From: Dichotomocladium elegans
Lineage: Eukaryota > Mucoromycota > Mucoromycetes > Mucorales > Lichtheimiaceae
Reading direction: 5' to 3'
Assembly (NCBI GenBank): GCA_025716815.1
Contig: JAIXMN010000031.1
Coordinates: 124,001-188,000 of the forward strand
Length of the DNA: 64,000 bases
The position numbers and the translations under genes were made by a program. Positions 48,438 through 60,812 of this stretch are shown here, one piece after another. Positions within the stretch are counted from its first letter, which is position 1. Each line of letters starts with the position of its first letter. Under the pieces are notes generated by a model, which saw only the letters and a list, made by a program, of their open reading frames with translations, did no database searches and had not been told where the DNA came from.

Positions 48438-49015
48438 TGCTGTTGCAAAGCTACCATGTGCGACCCGAGGACAGGCGAGAGGGCTTCTTTGGGCTCCTGG
48501 CCGAACCAGATACGGCCGTTCTCGATTACCTGCAAGACCAACTGCAGCGTCTCGACGCGCTCTTTGAGCTTTGCAAAGGCGGTGATGGCCAGATTGGGAT
48601 CGGCCTCGGAGTTTTCGTGTTCCTGCTCTGTGGGAGGATCTGGATAGGCGTGTGAGCCACACAGGCTGGCGAGCAAATGCTGGATGACAGCATCGCATTG
48701 GATGGCTATATGTCCCAGATCCTCGCTAATACATGATCGGTATTCGGGTGTCTTGGATAGTGAAATATTGAGCTGTAACCGTCTCCACAGACGGACGAGG
48801 GTGATAAACTGCGGGTGGGCAAGGATAGATGGAATCTCGGGAAAATGCTCGAGCATCAAGGCAAGAGGAGCGGGTTGGATATCGCGTGTGTAGAAGAACG
48901 AATGCTCCACGGTAGGGGTGACAGGCCAGGAAGGACTAGGTGTGGGTAGGATGGTATCAACTGTATGATGGCGAATAGGGTTCTCCACGATGGAACGGGC
49001 TGGAAGGTTGGACAT
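47474..49015 (-). CDS. Atypical homeodomain transcription factor
   Basis: Single-exon gene, 513 aa. The N-terminal third is mixed helical, with a poly-Gln tract (about residues 190-206) encoded by a CTG/CAG repeat. A long acidic stretch follows (about 280-320, with nine consecutive Asp), then a basic segment (RSSRRHDTQPQKQKSRASKQ) and the homeodomain near 375-440: SYDAETTHYLKSVFF, LTKEQRRQVQIHTGL and recognition helix NITYWFSNHKRRFQ with the WFxN-x3-R signature. From the conserved Leu of helix 1 to the Trp of helix 3 there are 36 positions, against 32 in classical and 35 in TALE homeodomains, so the loop is long. It may be a fungal developmental or mating-type-like regulator; target unknown. 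Confidence 0.88.
48407..48435. repeat. Coding (CTG)n repeat
   Basis: Roughly nine consecutive CTG triplets, encoding the poly-Gln tract of the homeodomain protein on the minus strand. Likely polymorphic. Confidence 0.9.
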
Positions 49016-52000
49016 GGTTATCCTCTTTATTTTCAGGCGAAGAAGTAAGGAGTGAAAGAGAAAGAAAGTAATGGAAGCGAATGTGTGTCTGGGTGTGTGC
49101 GGACAAGGTTAGGCCGAAACGCTGTGCGGATTAAATAGGCTGGGTTGTTGGGGGGGGGCTGGAACAAGGAGCCGTCTGTTGAGGAGGAGGGTAAGGCTTC
49201 CATTCTGCTCATTACTAGGACTACGATTACGTCGCGCAATGGGACAAATAGAAAAACAGAAGGTGCGTGCGTGTGTGTATATAAAATGAAGCGAAATAGA
49301 GAACAAACGGGTAAATTACAGGTTCTCCAAGAGGCTTGCATGAAATATTGGGCGAATGACAGGGACGGATTGGTTACTTAAAATGACAGAAGTTAATCAT
49401 CGTTGCCATTCATGCGTTGGGTCTTCATTGCCAAAAAGGTCGAACAAAAAAGGCCAGGTGATATTTGAGTATAACATCAAACGACAATGAGATTTAACTT
49501 TTTGTGAGCGATGGCTTAAGTAGATGGTGGGAAACAATGGTCTTCCCACAATGATCTTCTTCTTTTCATCCACGGGGGAATTTCCATACGGAGGAACATG
49601 ACCCGGCAGATCCAAGAGTCTTTTTTGCTCTGATGGGAATATAGCCTTAAATCTCGGAAGTATCGGTCAGGTTCTGACGGGCAGGCGACGGTAGACGGGA
49701 AATGCGGACTAGTGTTACAATGCAAATTATGTCGGACACATACAAACATCGGCATTGTCGACGTTTCCTGTTGTTGACCTTTGGCTTCCAGTCCCTATAG
49801 GTCGGTGTGAGAGGCAGGGTCACTTGACTGCCGCGCAAGGAAACAGGGTTCGATGCCCATCATGTGGTCTCCCTTTGCTCTGTTTGCACCACACACACAC
49901 ACAATTCAATAATTCTCTTGTTGGGAGGACATAAATGAATGTGTGCGTATGCAAAAGCAAGTGGATCTGCTATCGCTGCTTCAACCTGAACCGAACTGGT
50001 GGGTGATGTACATATCGCAAGAACCTCCGCTATATTCTGGATCAGGTCTATCGCCATCTCTTAAGTCTTCGGGGGTCGTGGCTTCTCCTAATGTGTGAAT
50101 TTGCATATGGCTTTATAAAACTGGTGGTCAATCAAAAGCATCCCTGAAGCCAAAATGCACCGACTGACTGGGATAGGGTCTTCAGGGACGTTGAGTTTGC
50201 AGAATTTGCTAATGTATCGAGTAGCATGACGTTGAAATGAGAGATTTCTGTGTATTTGGCTCTTGGTATTATTCTTTGTATGATCATCTTGTGGCGGATA
50301 ATCCGTATTTCTTCCGTCGCAGCTGGTCTGATTAATAAGATACCGAGTATGGTGGTCAGTCACGTTACCATTTATCGTGGTGTTGAATTTGTATAATGTT
50401 GTCGCAACATCGGTGGGCGGAAAATCGGTAAGTCTATGCAGAATCCAAAACCTTTTGGTTGTCTTCATCTGCCTGAGCATGGCCTCACGCTGTGATGCTT
50501 TGGTTCAGCAACAGGAGCTTGAAGTAACACCTTCCTGGAGTTTTGCAATGATGACACCATTATGCAAAATACCGCGGAGGGGAACGATGTATGTCTAAGT
50601 AACACTGCCACATTCCACTTTGACAATCTTGGTTTGGAAATCTATAGGAACACCAAAACGTTAGAATTTTCTGGAGAACAACGTAGTACTAGTGTCCTTC
50701 ATATTCTAGCGGATCATGGATCGCTGATATTTGTATGGATGAGACATCTATTTAAGGTTACATGAGTCCCATCCTTGCATATAGGCCGGCATCTGCTGGT
50801 CTCATACGCTTGTCTTTATCTTCAACATCAGTGTGGAACCTCCGACGCAGACAGCCTGCCGATATTTAGTGTTCGGGACCGCTCGATTCCCCGTCTATGA
50901 AATTGAGATGAGCGCGCTGCTCAGTCAACACTGGCTCAAGCCGCTCTAACTTGACGTACTCTAGTGATCTGCTATATCCTTTAATCTTCCGTACATGGGG
51001 TTGTAGCTATCATGTAAAGTGAAGTCTGGCGTTTGACGGATGAAGAGCTTTTGTGAGCGCTATGTTGCAGACGGCTTCTTCCGGGATGGATGGGGGAGAG
51101 CCTGTGGGTTGAAATTCGAGTCAGTTCGAACCCCGTCCGAAGGCCATTCTGGCTTCTTGAACACCGTAATGCAATAGTTCCACGGAAACAGAGCAGCGTA
51201 GACGTTTTAGGCTTATACGCACTAGAGTTCAGGCATACACTCTGTCTCCGATGCTCCACATTACTGATGGATGATTCCATGGGAATACCCCAGAATATGA
51301 ATGGAAAGCACGTGATGTCAATCTCCATGTAGCATGGCGTCAATGACGGGCCAACTGGACGATATCTGGATTCACGTATCCCATCCCATGACAAGCAAAA
51401 CCAGGCTGGGAGATGGCATTGAAATGCTGATCAGGTAGGTTCTGGCATCATTGCATGTCGAAAGTTTCCTACGGCAGGAGATGCTCTGTTGCTAAATGGT
51501 GCTATACCGTATGCTTCCCAAAAGAACGCAGGCACGCCAGGTATATATCGTCCTTCCTGGCATTTTTTGCAAGCGATGCCTAGGTCGGCTCTGGAGACAT
51601 ACCGTGTGATGGTCTCGTGGGATCCTGCTGCAATTGATTGGGCCGTTGTCGTGTGCGCCAGCTGACGCCCCATACTGACACCGACGCTTCTATTATACTG
51701 TCAGCGCATCTTCCTCCTGGGATGGGGGGGGTCAGGGAGCTGCGCCACTTGTTGGATGAAATACCAGGGTAATAATCCCATCTCATCGCGAAACAAACTA
51801 TGGAACTGTTTGTATGTGCTATTATTTTATATAATGTGTGTTGGTCATTAATGAGAAGGTAGGAAAAGCGAGCTTGGTTGAATGCCGCCATTTATGCAGA
51901 AGAGGTCGGCGAATGAGGAAACAGAAATTATTTCTTTATGCTTGAAACACATAAGCCACTATATCTTTATGCCTCATCTGCAGCGATGTATTCGAAATAC

Positions 52001-52658
52001 CTATACGAAGTATCCCATAGCATATCCTTTCCCCTGGGACTTCACACTGCAAGGAATGGTCATCATAATCAACGAATGGTGCTAATAGATCTATAGGGAA
52101 TAAATAAGATAGGATCTCCTACTGCATTTTGATTTTAAAGGATTGTACATCCAGAGATATCTATATGAATTCGCATATACTGCATTAATAGCAGAAGGTG
52201 AATCTTTAAGGTTTCGACATGGACTTACATATAGAGGCCATGAGAGTCATTCCTTGTACCTGTGCTCCCGTTGATGAAACCAAGGTAAAAGCAAAGATCG
52301 ACGCAGGCGGTCCTAGTTATCATTTACTATCAGCATAAGCATATCAGGCGAAAAATACCATTCGAATACGTACTCTCCCATCAACGAAGTATAACTAGTT
52401 CTAGCAACCGATTCCATTATGAATAATAACAATAGCAAGAAGCAGCTTCCGCTCGGTCCTGCATCGCTCTGGATCTCTTCTCCAGTAGACCCCCCCCCCG
52501 ACTCACTGGGCCGGAAATGATCGCTCCCTCCCCCCAAAATTAAATGCGGAGAAATACCTATTCGGATTACATGCCGATTCGGGTTTGTGCAGGGCTAAGA
52601 ATACGGAAACCCGATCTTGACAAGTCAAAGTTTCGCATTACGCATTTCTCTCCTCTTC
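49016..52658. other. Long divergent spacer, homeobox / AVT transporter
   Basis: About 3.6 kb without a supported gene. Open frames (50088-50480, 50981-51394, 51580-51891 on the minus strand) look random and lack domains. Proximal parts should hold promoters of two divergent genes; long upstream regions are common for regulatory genes such as the homeodomain factor. A C8 run precedes the transporter at about 52492. Confidence 0.45.
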
Positions 52659-54777
52659 ATGGCAGATCCTCTCCCTGTAAATGCCAAGATTTTGCATGAT
52701 CGCAATTCCGAGAGCACCGATCGTGAAAATGCCTCGCACTCCTTTGATTATGCATCCTCTATTGCCCGTTTGAGTTCATCGCCTGAACGGTGCTCACTTT
52801 CGACACACTCGGGTAATGGTGCGGACATACCTGAAGGACAGATCGCCAAAGTCGTCAAGCGTCATTTGGTGGATACATCTCCGGAGGCGCTGTCACTCAG
52901 CCATGAAGACAACGCCGAGGATGACCATAGAACAATATCGTACCGCCGGTCGTCATCGTCATCATCGTCATCCTCACCATCATCCACCGCGGCAACAGCA
53001 GCAGGTGATAGTAGCATCAACATCACCCATGTCCACCAATTAATGGGTGGTTCAATCACGCACGGTATCTACAAGTGGACAGAGAATGTGAAGAACAGTC
53101 GATCGCAGCGGAAGCGCACCCGTTCTGTCGATATACCACGCCATGAACTGTCCGACCCGAGCCTTGTCCATCTCAGGGACCCCGGCGGGTTTCGGCGCCA
53201 CTTTGTCGCTCGTCAGGCTGCCCGCGCAGGAAGAAGAGTGCCTGTGCCGTGGATGACAACATCATTTGTCGAATTCTTGGCGCTCTATGGTCATTTCGGT
53301 GGGGAGAATCTAAGTGAGGATGAAGATGAGGGAGACCAGGATCTAGAAGACGGTATATGGGATGAGCAACGCCCGCTCTTGGCAGGCCAACGTCGTGCGT
53401 CCCGTATGCAACAAGACCCATCCCAGGCAACGGCAACGCCTGCCAAGGCTGTTTTCCTGCTGTTAAAATCCTTTATCGGAACAGGTGTCATGTTTCTCCC
53501 TAAAGCGTGAGTTTGGGTATTCGGCTGGATCTGTTGGTCGTGTTGCATGGCTGATATGGCAATGTTGCGCAGATTCCATAACGGAGGTCTCATCTTTTCG
53601 ACTGTTGTGCTTTCCATAATTGCCGCCATCTCCCTCTACAGCTTCTTGCTGCTCGTTGAAACGCGGAATAAGATACCAAAGTCCTTCGGCGATATCGGGG
53701 GCGAGCTTTTTGGATCCACGATGCGAGGAGTGGTCCTCTTTGCTATCACATTCTCGCAGGTCAGATTCTTTTAAGAGATGCAGTTAGCGGCTGGATGGTT
53801 TGTTTTACTGGATATATCTTCTTTCTTAGATTGGCTTTGTCTGCGCTTATATGGTTTTTGTCGCACAAAACCTACAGGCGCTTGCGGAGTCTGTGTTCGA
53901 TTGCAAAGTCTCAGTATCACTTCGATATCTGATCCTGAGCCAGGTCATTCTGTTTGTGCCTTTGGCGATCATCCGAAAGATCCAGAAGCTTTCGGCATTT
54001 GCCCTCATTGCCGACCTCTTCATCCTCGTGGGTCTCCTGTATGTGTATTACTATGACTTTCTTATGCTGTCCACGCGAGGAATTGGGAATATCATCTGGA
54101 CTATCAACCCGGCATCCTTTCCCATGTTCATCGGTACAGCCGTTTTCACTTTTGAGGGCGTAGGCTTGATCATTCCTATCACCGAATCCATGAAGAAACC
54201 AGGCAAGTTCCCCCTCGTGCTGTGCGGCACGATGGCCTTTGTTGCGATTGTCTTTATCTCCGTCGGCTTTATCTCGTACCTTGCATTTGGCGAGGCTGTT
54301 CAGACTGTCGTCTTACTCAACCTCCCCTCGGGAGCGCTAGTGGACACTATCCAGGGGCTCTATGCACTAGCCATTTGCCTGTCGATCCCTTTACAACTCT
54401 TTCCGGCTGTACGGATTGTTGAGACCGGTCTGTTCACTCGTTCAGGCAAGCACAATCCTGTTGTAAAATGGCAGAAAAATGGTTTCCGATTAGGAATAGT
54501 GCTGATGTGCGCAGGCATCGCCATCGCGGGTTCAGGTGACCTTGACAAATTTGTGTCTCTCATCGGATCTGTATGCTGTATTCCCTTGTGTTTCTTGTTT
54601 CCGCCTGTCTTTCACCTCAAAGGCGTTGCGTCTTCCCTTTATGCAAAGCTCATCGATATTGCTATCATCCTTTTTGGCTTGGTGTCCATGATATACACGA
54701 CGTACATTACCATTTTACTCTGGTCCTCCACCGGCGACACGCCTCCAATCTCCCGATGCGTTCCGCATGGGAAATAA
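52659..54777 (+). CDS. Vacuolar amino-acid transporter, AVT3/AVT4-like
   Basis: AVT3/4 proteins of the amino-acid/auxin permease superfamily export neutral amino acids from the vacuole. Exons 52659-53506, 53573-53759 and 53830-54777 give 660 aa. The N-terminal 265 residues are hydrophilic, with a Ser run and acidic patches (LSEDEDEGDQDLEDG), as usual for AVT3/4. The transporter core begins TPAKAVFLLLKSFIGTGVMF, the family hallmark, continues LYSFLLLVETRNKIPKSFGD and FTFEGVGLIIPITESMKKP, and has about ten or eleven membrane helices. The start is the first ATG (MADPLPVN); the open frame extends upstream only through non-ATG codons. It converges on the TrhO-like gene with 185 bp between stops. 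Confidence 0.93.
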
Positions 54778-54962
54778 ATCGTTTGTTTACTCAGACATAC
54801 ATACGCTCATCCTCTTTGCTCACATTTACACATCCCCGATTCTACACATAAAGCCGCAGAGAGCCGGAGGGAGCAGGCACGTATTCGGTCTGTTCTAACC
54901 TCAAAGTCCCTTGCTCTCTATTATATAAATATTATATATGTATATATCCACAAGATGCATTG

Positions 54963-56433
54963 CTATACTACAAGGGGTGGAAGCTCTCGTCCGGCCTCTT
55001 CCCACCGTTTGAGCACGTCACCGGGCTCGCCAAGGACCTCAGTAGGTCTGACACGGCGATGGTAATGGTGCTCGCATTTGACACCGGCCTTGCCGATGAC
55101 GACGCGGTCAGTTTCTGAGCAAGACGGCGACTCGCCCTGCTTGATGTATGCCCGCACGCCCTCGACCATGACCGGTCCGTCAGGGTTGAAAAAATGGTCT
55201 GTCTGTTTCTTGAAATCATGCACTGTGTCATAGCAGGTGAATCGGCCGCATGTGTTGAGGAATCGGGAGGCGCATTTGTGGCAGCAGATCATCAAGAGAT
55301 TGCAGGACGCATGGGCGCAGTTCTGGTACTGACTGCACGGATCACCGCAAATATGACACCTTCCGAGGACCTCGTCTGTGATCGGCTCGCCGAGGCGCTT
55401 GTCAAATGTGAAATTCCGGCCCTTGAAGAGCGAGGAGGTCTGGGATACGGTTGCTTTTGCATCTCGCTGCTGTTCTTGGATCCATCGGCCGTAGGCTGTA
55501 ACGCCTCCTGCGACAAGATGGACTGTCTTGAACCCTGACTGGCTCTGCAGAATCGCACCGGCTTTGCTGCATCGGATGCCTCCGGTGCAATACATGAATA
55601 CCTCTTGATCCCTGGGCACGTCTTTGCAAATATCATTCATTGCCTTGATACTCCCCCTGAACGTGTCCACGTTCGGCCGGATAGCGCCCTCAAAATACCC
55701 GATCTCACTAGGCGGCGTTCACATTAGAATCCGCTCCTTTGCTTTCTTGTTTCTATTCTTACCTTTCGTAATGGTTGCGCATGTCGATCAGGATCGGATC
55801 TTTGCCATGTGTCTTTTTATAGTTTGTCAACTTCTTGTGCCACTCAGACGGTGACAGGTGTGAAGGCTGATGGCTCAGGTCGTACGTGGTCGGATCCAAA
55901 CCGTCTGCGACCAATTGTTTCCGGATCCGGACATGGAGTGCTCGGAAGGAGGCCTTCCCCGGAGCAGCCTCTGTGCCGAGGTTCAGGTCCATGAGCTCAC
56001 CGCCGCCAAGCTTCGGCTTCAGCACGCGCTCGCAATAGCCACGCAGAGCACTAATCGACTGCGTCGGGCACGAAAGCTGAGCATTGATGCCCTCGGTGCT
56101 AATGTAGACGCGACCGACGATGCCAAGTTGGCCGAGATCATGGAGGAGCTGTGTTCTGAATTCGGCAAGACCATCCTTTGCTAGAGGGTAGAACTTGTAG
56201 AATGCCAGCGTTCGAAATGCCGGTTGTTGCTGCTTCTGGACAGCAGTAGCAGTTGCGGTTGCAGTCGACATCGTCCTGGTCCGCAAAGAGCCGCTCATTA
56301 GCCCATGGTGGTAACAAATTGGGGAGCGGGCATGGAGCAGCGACGGTTGTTTGCGTAGGGGTGAGAGTGCGACAGCAAGCGGTTGGCGAGTCCCACTGAG
56401 TCGGATCAGGGGTTGGCGAATGCGACGAAGCAT
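54963..56433 (-). CDS. Rhodanese-domain TrhO-like protein (tRNA U34 hydroxylase family), probably mitochondrial
   Basis: Exons (complement) 55763-56433 and 54963-55707 give 471 aa. The bacterial relatives (TrhO/YceA, UPF0176) hydroxylate uridine 34 of tRNA. The N-terminus MLRRIRQPLIRLSGTRQPLA is basic and amphipathic, a likely mitochondrial presequence. The N-terminal domain has FYKFYPL, GIVGRVYISTEGINAQLSCP; the rhodanese domain has LIDMRNHYESEIGYFEGAI and the active-site loop FMYCTGGIRCSKA. A Cys-rich C-terminal zinc-type domain follows (CHICGDPCSQYQNCAHASCN and further CC/C pairs), as in the family. The first ATG in frame was used; the frame upstream begins with TTG. A role in mitochondrial or cytosolic tRNA modification is inferred. 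Confidence 0.9.
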
Positions 56434-59400
56434 AATTGTACGCAACAGTTGACTGGGTAATCAAACAAGACACACTCAAAATAAAAGAAGTCTTTTTTTT
56501 TTGGGAGGGGGGAGGGAGAATGTGCGGGGTCGGTTTCAGGCACAATGGCATGATGTTTTTTTTGTGGCTCAGATAGAAAACAATAACCTATCCACTTTGG
56601 GTAGCGAAGGCACTTTATTTTTCATTTCACTCGCCACCTATGCACCCTCCCCTCCCCATGGGACCCACCCGCCCTACTGTTTGTTTGGCCAAGAAATCCG
56701 ACTCGCAAAATACACACATGCTGTGATGGAACTCACACCAGGTCCCGCGGGGGATAGCCCTCTTGTAAGGAGATAAAGGAGCAAAAGGAAAAAGCTGGCT
56801 TGTGGAAATATTTCATTCGTACATGTGACCGTATGGCTAGTTTGGATTGTTTTCCCAATGTGTAGAAAGGGATGGCGTCAGAGGACGTTGCACGGGGATG
56901 CCACGAATCCAATTTACCCCGGCGTTTTGCGTTCCGAAGCCATCCGAGCTGATTCTAAATGAACTGTAGAATCGATATTGATCGATGCCTGACAGAGTGA
57001 GGAACTTGGATAAAAATATCAGGGAATCTGCTATCAGAATAATAAAACCAGCTCCTCCGCAAGTCTTTACTGGTATGACCTTGACCTCAATGGCGCGCTC
57101 TTAGATCCGTTGCCAGACAACTGACAAGGCTGCAGTCTTAGCACAACACAAAAGTGCGTTATTACTTTCTGAAGATGCGTTGCTTCGGTATCCGGGGCAT
57201 ATGGGCTGCAGCAATCAACAAGGGGTAAGCACAGAGTGTCCATGTTTGTCGTCTGGGAAGCTTTTCTAGACAACACTGCGTGTGTGCACACAACCCACTT
57301 CGACTCGGGATAACGGATTTTACCACAAAACGGTACCACGCATACAAAACAAAAAGACATTAGCATGGGCATAATTCCAAGGTATATATATAAGAGAGAA
57401 TATAGAGCCATTGCCAGATTCAACCGCAGGAGAGCATGAGAAACGAAAATGCAGCATTTTCCACACCTTAAAGACAATGGTACATTGACGGTATTTGTCT
57501 CTTCTTCACATGACGCTTCAAGCAATATGGTCGACTGAATCCTTGACTGCAGTAGTCACATCGCGGAACGCCATCGCGCACATTTCGAACTGCAAAAAAG
57601 CGTCCGGTATGGGCTTTTCCCATTCGACTGCCCTGGGACTGCTTGAGATTAGTTGGGGCATTGAAATCTAGCGTGGGATCATCTGCTATCGAGTCCAGTG
57701 AAGGAGTCATCGGCAGCGATCCCGCTGTTGGCAGCGCTGGGAGCCGCGGCACAATACCATCCGTTCCTGAAGTTGCAAGGGGTTGCCTCACCAGTCGCGC
57801 CCGCTGTCTCTGCTTACAGGAGCAGGCGGCTGGGAGATCGCACATATATAGAAACGTTGATGAGTGTACTCGCCATTTGGCATAAAACGATCGTTTATTA
57901 TATACTAATGCGTATTTTCCTTAATCGCAAAATCCATCATTGAAGGTTTTTTATGCATTATACCGAGGACATGGCATAGTGGGGCGGAAACCGAAATGTT
58001 CTACGTGGGTACCCTAAACATAAAGCTATGTGAAATCACTTGTACGGCAGGGACGTGTCATAGATACCCTATGGATATAAAAATCACTTTGGTGATAATC
58101 TTCTCGTGAGCAGAGCAGTAAGCGAGATGATTGTTTACAAGGAATCGGCTATTCGAGCATGTTAGACATCCACGTGTCCAGCCCACGAGGGACAGGTGAT
58201 GTGCATCTCCTGGCAGTTGATTTTCTTTCCTACTTATGTAGGCTGTGATCCAGCACGCGGTGGACTCTTGTCTTCTTGGTTCCTCTAATTATTCATGCGA
58301 ATTAATTTCATACATACAATGTGAAGAAGGCTTGGGGGAAGAACTTGCTTATGATGGCAGAACTTAAAAATCCAAATATCTTTGATTAAAGCTCGGGACG
58401 TAATTCGTCTTCAGAACTTTCTAGTGTGCTTCAATAAACATAGCAGTTCTGGAAGACAAGGTCCTCCCGAGAAACAAACTTCTAACGCACACCTTCTAGG
58501 CTTCTGACAAAACCATTGATTGTAAAGGAAACACCGACTTCATGTAGATTGTACTAGTAAATTTGTGATGTTGCACGCATATGAATTTGCGGCACGCCTG
58601 ACCATCTACATCTGTGTTTAAGCCTTGAATAACACCGTTAGAAAAGTATCCATCTGTTGAAGTGGTCCGTCACCACCTTAATAATCCATCTCGTTGGATC
58701 TTCTATGCATATAGTGTCAATTGGCCTGTTTCTTGTCGCTGCATTGTTCATGATACTGCGCTTCCACATACACCATTCAGCAGAACTATCAACTTATCCG
58801 CACCTTCCAAAATATGCCTCCATCATCCACCCAGTCAACGCTGACAGTGCGAAGGTGTTAAATAACGAAACGATTGAAGAATACCACCTGGCGAGTACTG
58901 TATCACCTTGGTCACCCCTGATTTGAAAATCATATAAAATGATCGTTGTTCTTATTCAGTAACGAGGATTTCCATCTCAAAGAGTCGATTTCTGCTCTCC
59001 TGATTATCACATCGAAACCTGACGCGGGACGGGGCTGGTCTATGATGGGCAGCAAGCTTAAGTTGAGCAAGTCATCTTCGGATTACCAAAGACAACGTTA
59101 AGCTCAGTAGTCGCTTTCCTTTCTTGTGCTTCTCCGATGGCTGTTATCCGTACATGAAAGAAAAAGACGCCAGGATGATTGGTATCCTCAAGAGGTATAT
59201 GATCGGAAAACCTGCACCGTCAAAGTTGCGGTTGGTGCGTTAATGAACTATCATCTAGTTATCATTACCCGCCGGTGGACAAGCCTCACTTGGCTCGAGA
59301 ACTGAGCATTTGCGAGCAAACAGCATTTCGTTGGAACTCATACGCCAAAGAAATGTTTAGCTGGTCATGATCCGTGCGCTACATTTCTAAGTTCAGCTTT

Positions 59401-60812
59401 GCTGAATATAAAACCGGACAAGGTAACAGGAGCATCCATTGCGTCTGATTTATGGTGCTACAGGTTTCCGAGTCCTACAACATCATAATCATCGCTAGAA
59501 GCGCATGGCTTCGTTGAATCGCAGGAATAAGACATGGATGCCATCTATCCTTCATCCGTGCAAGAGGACATGAGGTTAGGATCACCTCCAGGCCACTCCA
59601 GTCAAAGAAGGTGTTGAGATGAGGTAGGACCGCATGAAGATGGAGGTGATACAGTAAGGGCATTTGGCGAAACGCAGAACATGCTTTTTTGTTTGTCTAT
59701 CCCAAAGAATAAAAAGGGTGATATGCCGTGGCTGAAGGCGTGCATTGTGGCTGATCCCATTTAGGGACGAACGGGGGGTATACACAGAAAGAGAAGGAGG
59801 GAGAGAGAGGGCGAGCGAGTTGTGGGGTGGGGGAGGGTTAGGCCCTTTCCCACGGGACCAATTAATGGGGGATGATGTACAATGTCAAGTCGCACTGGTC
59901 CACGGGCTACTCATCTGCGCTGATGGATGGGTGGGATGCGGCCCCGAAACTGCTGCATAACAGAAATGCATTCCTTGTCCATCGAAATAATAAAGGTAAA
60001 AAGGACATGGCGTGAGGAATGGCACTGGCCGGGGATGGTGGTGCGGGAGGGGAAGTAATGACAACTGGGTAGTGTGCAGTGCACACTTGGATTACCGTAA
60101 AAGGGATCGTTGTCCTCCTCTTTACGTGTGGAGAGCAAAACTGAGATCTCTTTTCCCGCTCAGGTTACACTCACGCAGCACCTTATCTTTAACTTTGCTT
60201 TGTTTTACACACGTACAGGTGTACCATCTTGCTTATCCCCCCCCCGGCCACGGAGCGAGTAATCTTTCCCGCATTCACGCCCGTCTTTCATAGAAGCAGC
60301 GCCAAGAGAAAAAGAGAGAAGGAGCATGTGTATCTCTAAAGGGCAGATCGAAAAATGGGGCTCCTATGCTCAATGCAGGATGGCATGATCAAAGCAGCAA
60401 TAAAAGCACCTGACAGGGACAGAGCGCGGTCACTGGTCATGGATAACCATAGGACAATCGTCAATCTCGTCGGGAATAGAAGGACTGAGAGGATTCTCAC
60501 ACGCTTGTTGAAATAAGACCTCACCGCTGCACCACTACGAGACCTTCTGTACATGTGGAAGGGGTACCGAAACCTAGACGCGCTTGTGCGTATACATACG
60601 TGCAGATATGTATTTCTTCTCGTCCTCCCCCCAAAAAAAGAGCAAAGTGGCAGGTTCTAATAATATGCTACGAGGAAACAAGATGCGCGCTCGTTCAAAG
60701 ATAAGCATTGCGTCTCTTTCTCTCTCTTTTTTTTTTTAACTTCTCCCCTCTTCCGCTCTTCTTTATCTCGCAGTACCCTAACACATAAGCAAGTAACCAT
60801 AGTAGTAAAACG
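56434..60812. other. Long gene-poor spacer before exportin-7
   Basis: About 4.4 kb. Apart from the doubtful zinc-finger frame at 57468-57845 no coding region is supported. The last 100 bp before 60813 hold a CT-rich tract with a T11 run, fitting a fungal leader. GA-rich low complexity occurs at about 59785-59840. Confidence 0.45.
57468..57845 (-). CDS. Doubtful short protein with incomplete C2H2-like zinc finger
   Basis: A 125-codon frame ends with PRCDYCSQGFSRPYCLKRHV and KKRQIPSMYHCL. The Cys-x2-Cys, Phe, Leu and first His of a C2H2 finger are in the right places, but the expected last His position is Gln. The N-terminal part is Pro/Ser/Leu-rich. A TATATAT directly abuts the ATG, so that start is unlikely, and a GTAAGC donor occurs just inside it. 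It may be the last exon of an unrecognised gene or a decayed transcription-factor fragment. Confidence 0.3.
   Translation of the reverse strand: MCDLPAACSCKQRQRARLVRQPLATSGTDGIVPRLPALPTAGSLPMTPSLDSIADDPTLDFNAPTNLKQSQGSRMGKAHTGRFFAVRNVRDGVPRCDYCSQGFSRPYCLKRHVKKRQIPSMYHCL

Noticed and set aside
48246..48655. Two overlapping plus-strand frames with Cys or Leu runs
   Set aside because: Created by the CTG repeat antisense to the homeodomain protein's Gln tract.
49790..49870. tRNA-like segment with GGGTTCGATGCCC
   Set aside because: A B-box-like motif and a weak A-box are present, but no acceptor stem or proper T-arm pairing could be formed.
52617..52658. Upstream start of the AVT transporter
   Set aside because: The open frame extends to a TTG only; the first ATG is at 52659.
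56434..56445. Upstream start of the TrhO-like gene
   Set aside because: The frame begins with TTG; the first ATG at 56433 already begins a good presequence.
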